Positions 61,622-64,000 of a DNA stretch of 64,000 bases are shown here, in pieces (the first letter of the stretch is position 1; every line of letters starts with the position of its first letter). Made by a program: the position numbers and the translations under genes. The notes under the pieces were generated by a model that saw only the letters and a program-made list of their open reading frames with translations, did no database searches and had not been told where the DNA came from. The DNA is taken from assembly GCA_963710165.1 (NCBI GenBank), contig CAVPYZ010000004.1:806001-870000 (forward strand). The letters are read 5' to 3'. The stretch comes from JACKIP01 sp963710165. GTDB lineage: Bacteria; Pseudomonadota; Alphaproteobacteria; Micavibrionales; Micavibrionaceae.

Positions 61622-62549
61622 TTTTGAACATATTTCGGTAATGCGGAACGAGGTTGTGGAGGCGATGTCTCCGCAAGATGGCGAGGTATATATCGATGGT
61701 ACACTTGGCGGCGGCGGTTATTCTATGGCGTTGTTAAAGCATGCGGATTGTAAGGTCTATGGTATTGATCGTGACGTTGTGGCGATTGATCACGCGCAAA
61801 ACCTGCATAAGGATTTAATTCCTGTGCGGGGCAGTTTTAGTAATGTTGCCGCGCTTGTCCCTGAAAAAGTTGACGGCTTTATGTTGGATCTGGGGGTGTC
61901 TTCGGTTCAGATTGATACGGCGGAGCGTGGTTTTTCATTTCGTTTTGATGGCCCGCTTGATATGCGGATGAATAATGACCAAGAGTTGACAGCGGCGATG
62001 ATTGTTAATTCTTATGATGAAACAGACTTGGCAAATTTGATTTATAAGTATGGTGAAGAGCGCAAGTCGCGCTATGTGGCATCGGCGATTGTGAAGTATC
62101 GCGCTGAAAAACAGATTGAAACGACCCTGGAGTTGGCAAGCATTGTCCGCGACGTCATTTATAAATCGCCGAAAGACAAACACGACCCTGCGACCAGAAC
62201 ATTTCAGGCATTACGCATTGCCGTGAATGATGAGCTTGGGGAATTAGAACGCGCATTAGAAGCCTCAATCTATATTTTGAAACCCGGCGGGCGACTGGTT
62301 GTTGTGTCATTTCATTCATTGGAAGACTCAATCGTTAAAGCCTTTATGCGTGAGAAGAGCGGATCACTGCCCAGCGCGTCGCGTTATGTTCCGCTTGCGA
62401 TAAATGAGAATGATCAGCCGCTATTCAAGCTTTCCAGTAAGAAGGCTATTTTCCCAACAGATGAGGAAACAAAAACAAACCCCCGCGCACGCTCCGCCAG
62501 ATTGCGTTGTGCTGTGCGGACGAAGACCGAGATTGAAGGAAAAAGATGA
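61614..62549 (+). CDS. rsmH: 16S rRNA (cytosine-N4)-methyltransferase
   Basis: A 311-aa protein from ATG 61614, preceded by GGAGG; longer in-frame starts would lie within mraZ. HISVMRNEVVEAMSPQDGEV, the SAM-binding DGTLGGGGYSMALL, DLGVSSVQIDTAERGFSFR and VVSFHSLEDSIVK are all diagnostic. It methylates the N4 of C1402 in 16S rRNA. It overlaps mraZ by 8 bp and ftsL by 4 bp, showing a tightly coupled operon. Confidence 0.97.
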   Translation: MRDFEHISVMRNEVVEAMSPQDGEVYIDGTLGGGGYSMALLKHADCKVYGIDRDVVAIDHAQNLHKDLIPVRGSFSNVAALVPEKVDGFMLDLGVSSVQIDTAERGFSFRFDGPLDMRMNNDQELTAAMIVNSYDETDLANLIYKYGEERKSRYVASAIVKYRAEKQIETTLELASIVRDVIYKSPKDKHDPATRTFQALRIAVNDELGELERALEASIYILKPGGRLVVVSFHSLEDSIVKAFMREKSGSLPSASRYVPLAINENDQPLFKLSSKKAIFPTDEETKTNPRARSARLRCAVRTKTEIEGKR

Positions 62550-63040
62550 AAAATATTGTAACACTAAGCATATGGCTTTTAACGTTCGCTATTGGCGGTG
62601 CCCTGTTCTGGACAAGTAACGAGGTGCAATTGGCAGAGGCAGATAACAAAGCGCTGACTCGTGATCTTTCTGTTTTTGAAGAGCGTATCGCGATATTGAG
62701 CGCAGAGTGGCATTATCTGAATAATCCGGCATATCTTGATCACCTGACAAGCTTGGCATTCAATCAGGAATCATCTGAAAATAAACCTCTTATGCTGGTT
62801 GATAGCGGGGATTTACCGCAAATGCAGGTGGCGATGTTACCTGTGCGTAAACCAAATATGCCTGAGGATTTTAAAGTTATTCAGAAAGAATCAGTAAAAA
62901 TAGAGGCGCCGATTATTGTCGCCTCAGCCAAAAAAGTGCATTCTGTTAAATCAACAACAGCGCAGCACTTTATGAAGTCCGTTGCGCGACCATCAAACAA
63001 AAATGACTTTTCAATGATCCTAGCCAACTGGACGGAGTAA
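62546..63040 (+). CDS. ftsL: Cell division protein FtsL
   Basis: A 164-aa bitopic protein with one N-terminal membrane segment (about 4-23, IVTLSIWLLTFAIGGALFW), then a coiled coil (about 25-60) containing ERIAILSAEWHYLNNPAYLD, the segment that recurs in alphaproteobacterial FtsL. It forms a complex with FtsB and FtsQ to activate septal wall synthesis. The C-terminal 90 residues are variable. It starts within the last codons of rsmH, and ftsI begins 1 bp after its stop. Confidence 0.85.
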   Translation: MKNIVTLSIWLLTFAIGGALFWTSNEVQLAEADNKALTRDLSVFEERIAILSAEWHYLNNPAYLDHLTSLAFNQESSENKPLMLVDSGDLPQMQVAMLPVRKPNMPEDFKVIQKESVKIEAPIIVASAKKVHSVKSTTAQHFMKSVARPSNKNDFSMILANWTE

Positions 63041-63041
63041 C

Positions 63042-64000
63042 ATGATCTCGCTCACGCTATTCAAACGGGCACAAAAACGAAATGATACGGCGCTTTCCTC
63101 TGAAATAATGGGGGAGCGCAGTTCCATTTTTGATTTGGCACGGGGCAGGCTGTCGCTTTTGGGAACGGCATTCATCGTCTTATATATTATTGTGGCGGCG
63201 CGTGTGGTTGATTTGTCTGTTGTGCAGGGGACATTGTTACAGATTAAGGACGCCAACGCAGTTGAGAAGGCTGTTGTCACCGAAAATATGCGCGGTAATA
63301 TTTATGATCGCAACGGCGTATTATTGGCAACAACCTTAAAGACAAAATCGCTGTTCGTTGACGCCAGTGTTATAGAGAACCCACAACAGGTTTTAGGCGA
63401 ACTTAATAAAATCATTCCCAATTTGTCACAGAAAAAAACACTCGCCGCTTTGTCATCTGGTGCGCGTTTTGAATGGGTGGCACGTGATGTAACACCTGAA
63501 CAGCAATCGAAAATTATGATGATCGGGGAGCCGGCTCTAGGATTTCAAGATGCACAACGGCGCGTTTATCCGCAAGGGCATCTGGCGGCGCATCTATTGG
63601 GGTACACGGATATTGACGGAAAAGGATTGTCCGGTCTGGAGCGTTCTTTTGACGAGCATTTGGACAACGGTGAAAAATCGCTGCATACAACGTTGGATAT
63701 ACGGCTGCAGCACGCGATGAATAAAGAGCTTGCCGCGACAATGGATGAATTTAAGGCACAATCCGCCACAGGTATTATTATGAACGTAAAAACAGGAGCC
63801 CTTTTGGCGGGTGGTTCTCTGCCATATTACGATTTGAATAAAGCGGGTGAGGCGGGTGACAATGAGCGTTTTAACCGCATGACGCTCGGCGTTTATGAAC
63901 TTGGTTCGATCTTCAAGATTTTTTCCACCGCCGCGCTTTTAAATGAAGGTGCAGGCATGGGGCGTGAGTTTGACGCGCGCAAACCGCTAAAAGCAGGGCG
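63042..64000 (+). CDS. ftsI: Septal peptidoglycan transpeptidase FtsI/PBP3 (partial)
   Basis: The first 319 codons from ATG 63042; the gene runs past the right edge. A membrane segment at about 42-62 (LLGTAFIVLYIIVAARVVDL) is followed by the class B PBP dimerisation region (NMRGNIYDRNGVLLA) and the start of the transpeptidase domain with the nucleophile motif Ser-x-x-Lys in ELGSIFKIFS. FtsI cross-links septal peptidoglycan. It is the last visible gene of the mraZ operon, as in other bacteria. Confidence 0.95.
   Translation, partial: MISLTLFKRAQKRNDTALSSEIMGERSSIFDLARGRLSLLGTAFIVLYIIVAARVVDLSVVQGTLLQIKDANAVEKAVVTENMRGNIYDRNGVLLATTLKTKSLFVDASVIENPQQVLGELNKIIPNLSQKKTLAALSSGARFEWVARDVTPEQQSKIMMIGEPALGFQDAQRRVYPQGHLAAHLLGYTDIDGKGLSGLERSFDEHLDNGEKSLHTTLDIRLQHAMNKELAATMDEFKAQSATGIIMNVKTGALLAGGSLPYYDLNKAGEAGDNERFNRMTLGVYELGSIFKIFSTAALLNEGAGMGREFDARKPLKAG

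Noticed and set aside
1..64000. CRISPR arrays, rRNA genes or prophage modules
   Set aside because: No regularly spaced repeats, rRNA-like sequence or phage structural and integrase genes were seen.

Overview
The window is a chromosomal segment of a free-living-type Gram-negative bacterium, most likely an alphaproteobacterium. Evidence for this: lpxC and LPS-type envelope genes, an alphaproteobacterial-style ftsZ (571 aa, long linker, C-terminal DLDIPAFLRR peptide), the mraZ-rsmH-ftsL-ftsI cluster, thrC next to an M16 processing-peptidase gene, bdhA, an NDUFAF5/BioC-like methyltransferase, comF, grxC and a Nit-type amidohydrolase close together, and DUF465 and probable DUF2336 proteins. Base composition looks moderate to slightly AT-rich. 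Biosynthesis genes (purK, hemF, thrC, folB) argue against a strongly reduced endosymbiont. A Micavibrio-like lineage is a guess from gene content, not shown.

Layout. 1-8.4 kb: housekeeping genes (start of a probable ispA, a DsbA-fold protein without its cysteines, xseB, a CorA/ZntB transporter, a decayed secreted-protein gene, patatin phospholipase, bdhA, folB, purK, hemF). 8.6-13.6 kb: a co-oriented block of unrecognised genes including one AIM24-like protein; its middle (about 10.0-11.0 kb) is riddled with frame breaks. 13.6-16.2 kb: M16 peptidase and thrC. 16.4-33.5 kb: a large machine locus. It begins with a receiver-domain regulator, then an R64-PilN-like secretin lipoprotein, an Ig-like-domain protein, a PilQ/GspE ATPase and a terminator. 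Two opposite-strand genes (SPFH protein, DUF1643) interrupt it. It resumes with a PilR/GspF protein, two inner-membrane assembly proteins, two pilin-like proteins and grxD, and ends with four genes in the order DotI/IcmL, DotH/IcmK, DotG/IcmE, DotF/IcmG (the IncI traM-N-O-P order). This is the most interesting region: a type IVb-pilus-like assembly set fused genomically to the Dot/Icm envelope core.

33.5-47 kb: AMP nucleosidase, ftsY, a DUF922-like protease, pgk, an SNase-fold protein, an M48 protease, a Na/Pi symporter, an ALDH7 dehydrogenase and gloB. 47-51 kb: two methyltransferase genes coupled to gloB, one of them a 1039-aa multidomain protein. 51-57 kb: comF, a UbiH-like hydroxylase, grxC, a Nit amidohydrolase, a pentapeptide-repeat protein, tRNA-Leu(UAA) and a periplasmic cyclophilin. 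56.7-64 kb: lpxC and ftsZ on the minus strand, then an XRE regulator, a candidate small RNA with terminator, and mraZ-rsmH-ftsL-ftsI on the plus strand. Here ftsZ-lpxC lie upstream of and opposite to mraZ instead of at the far end of the division cluster.

All family assignments were made by reading motifs; no database search was run.
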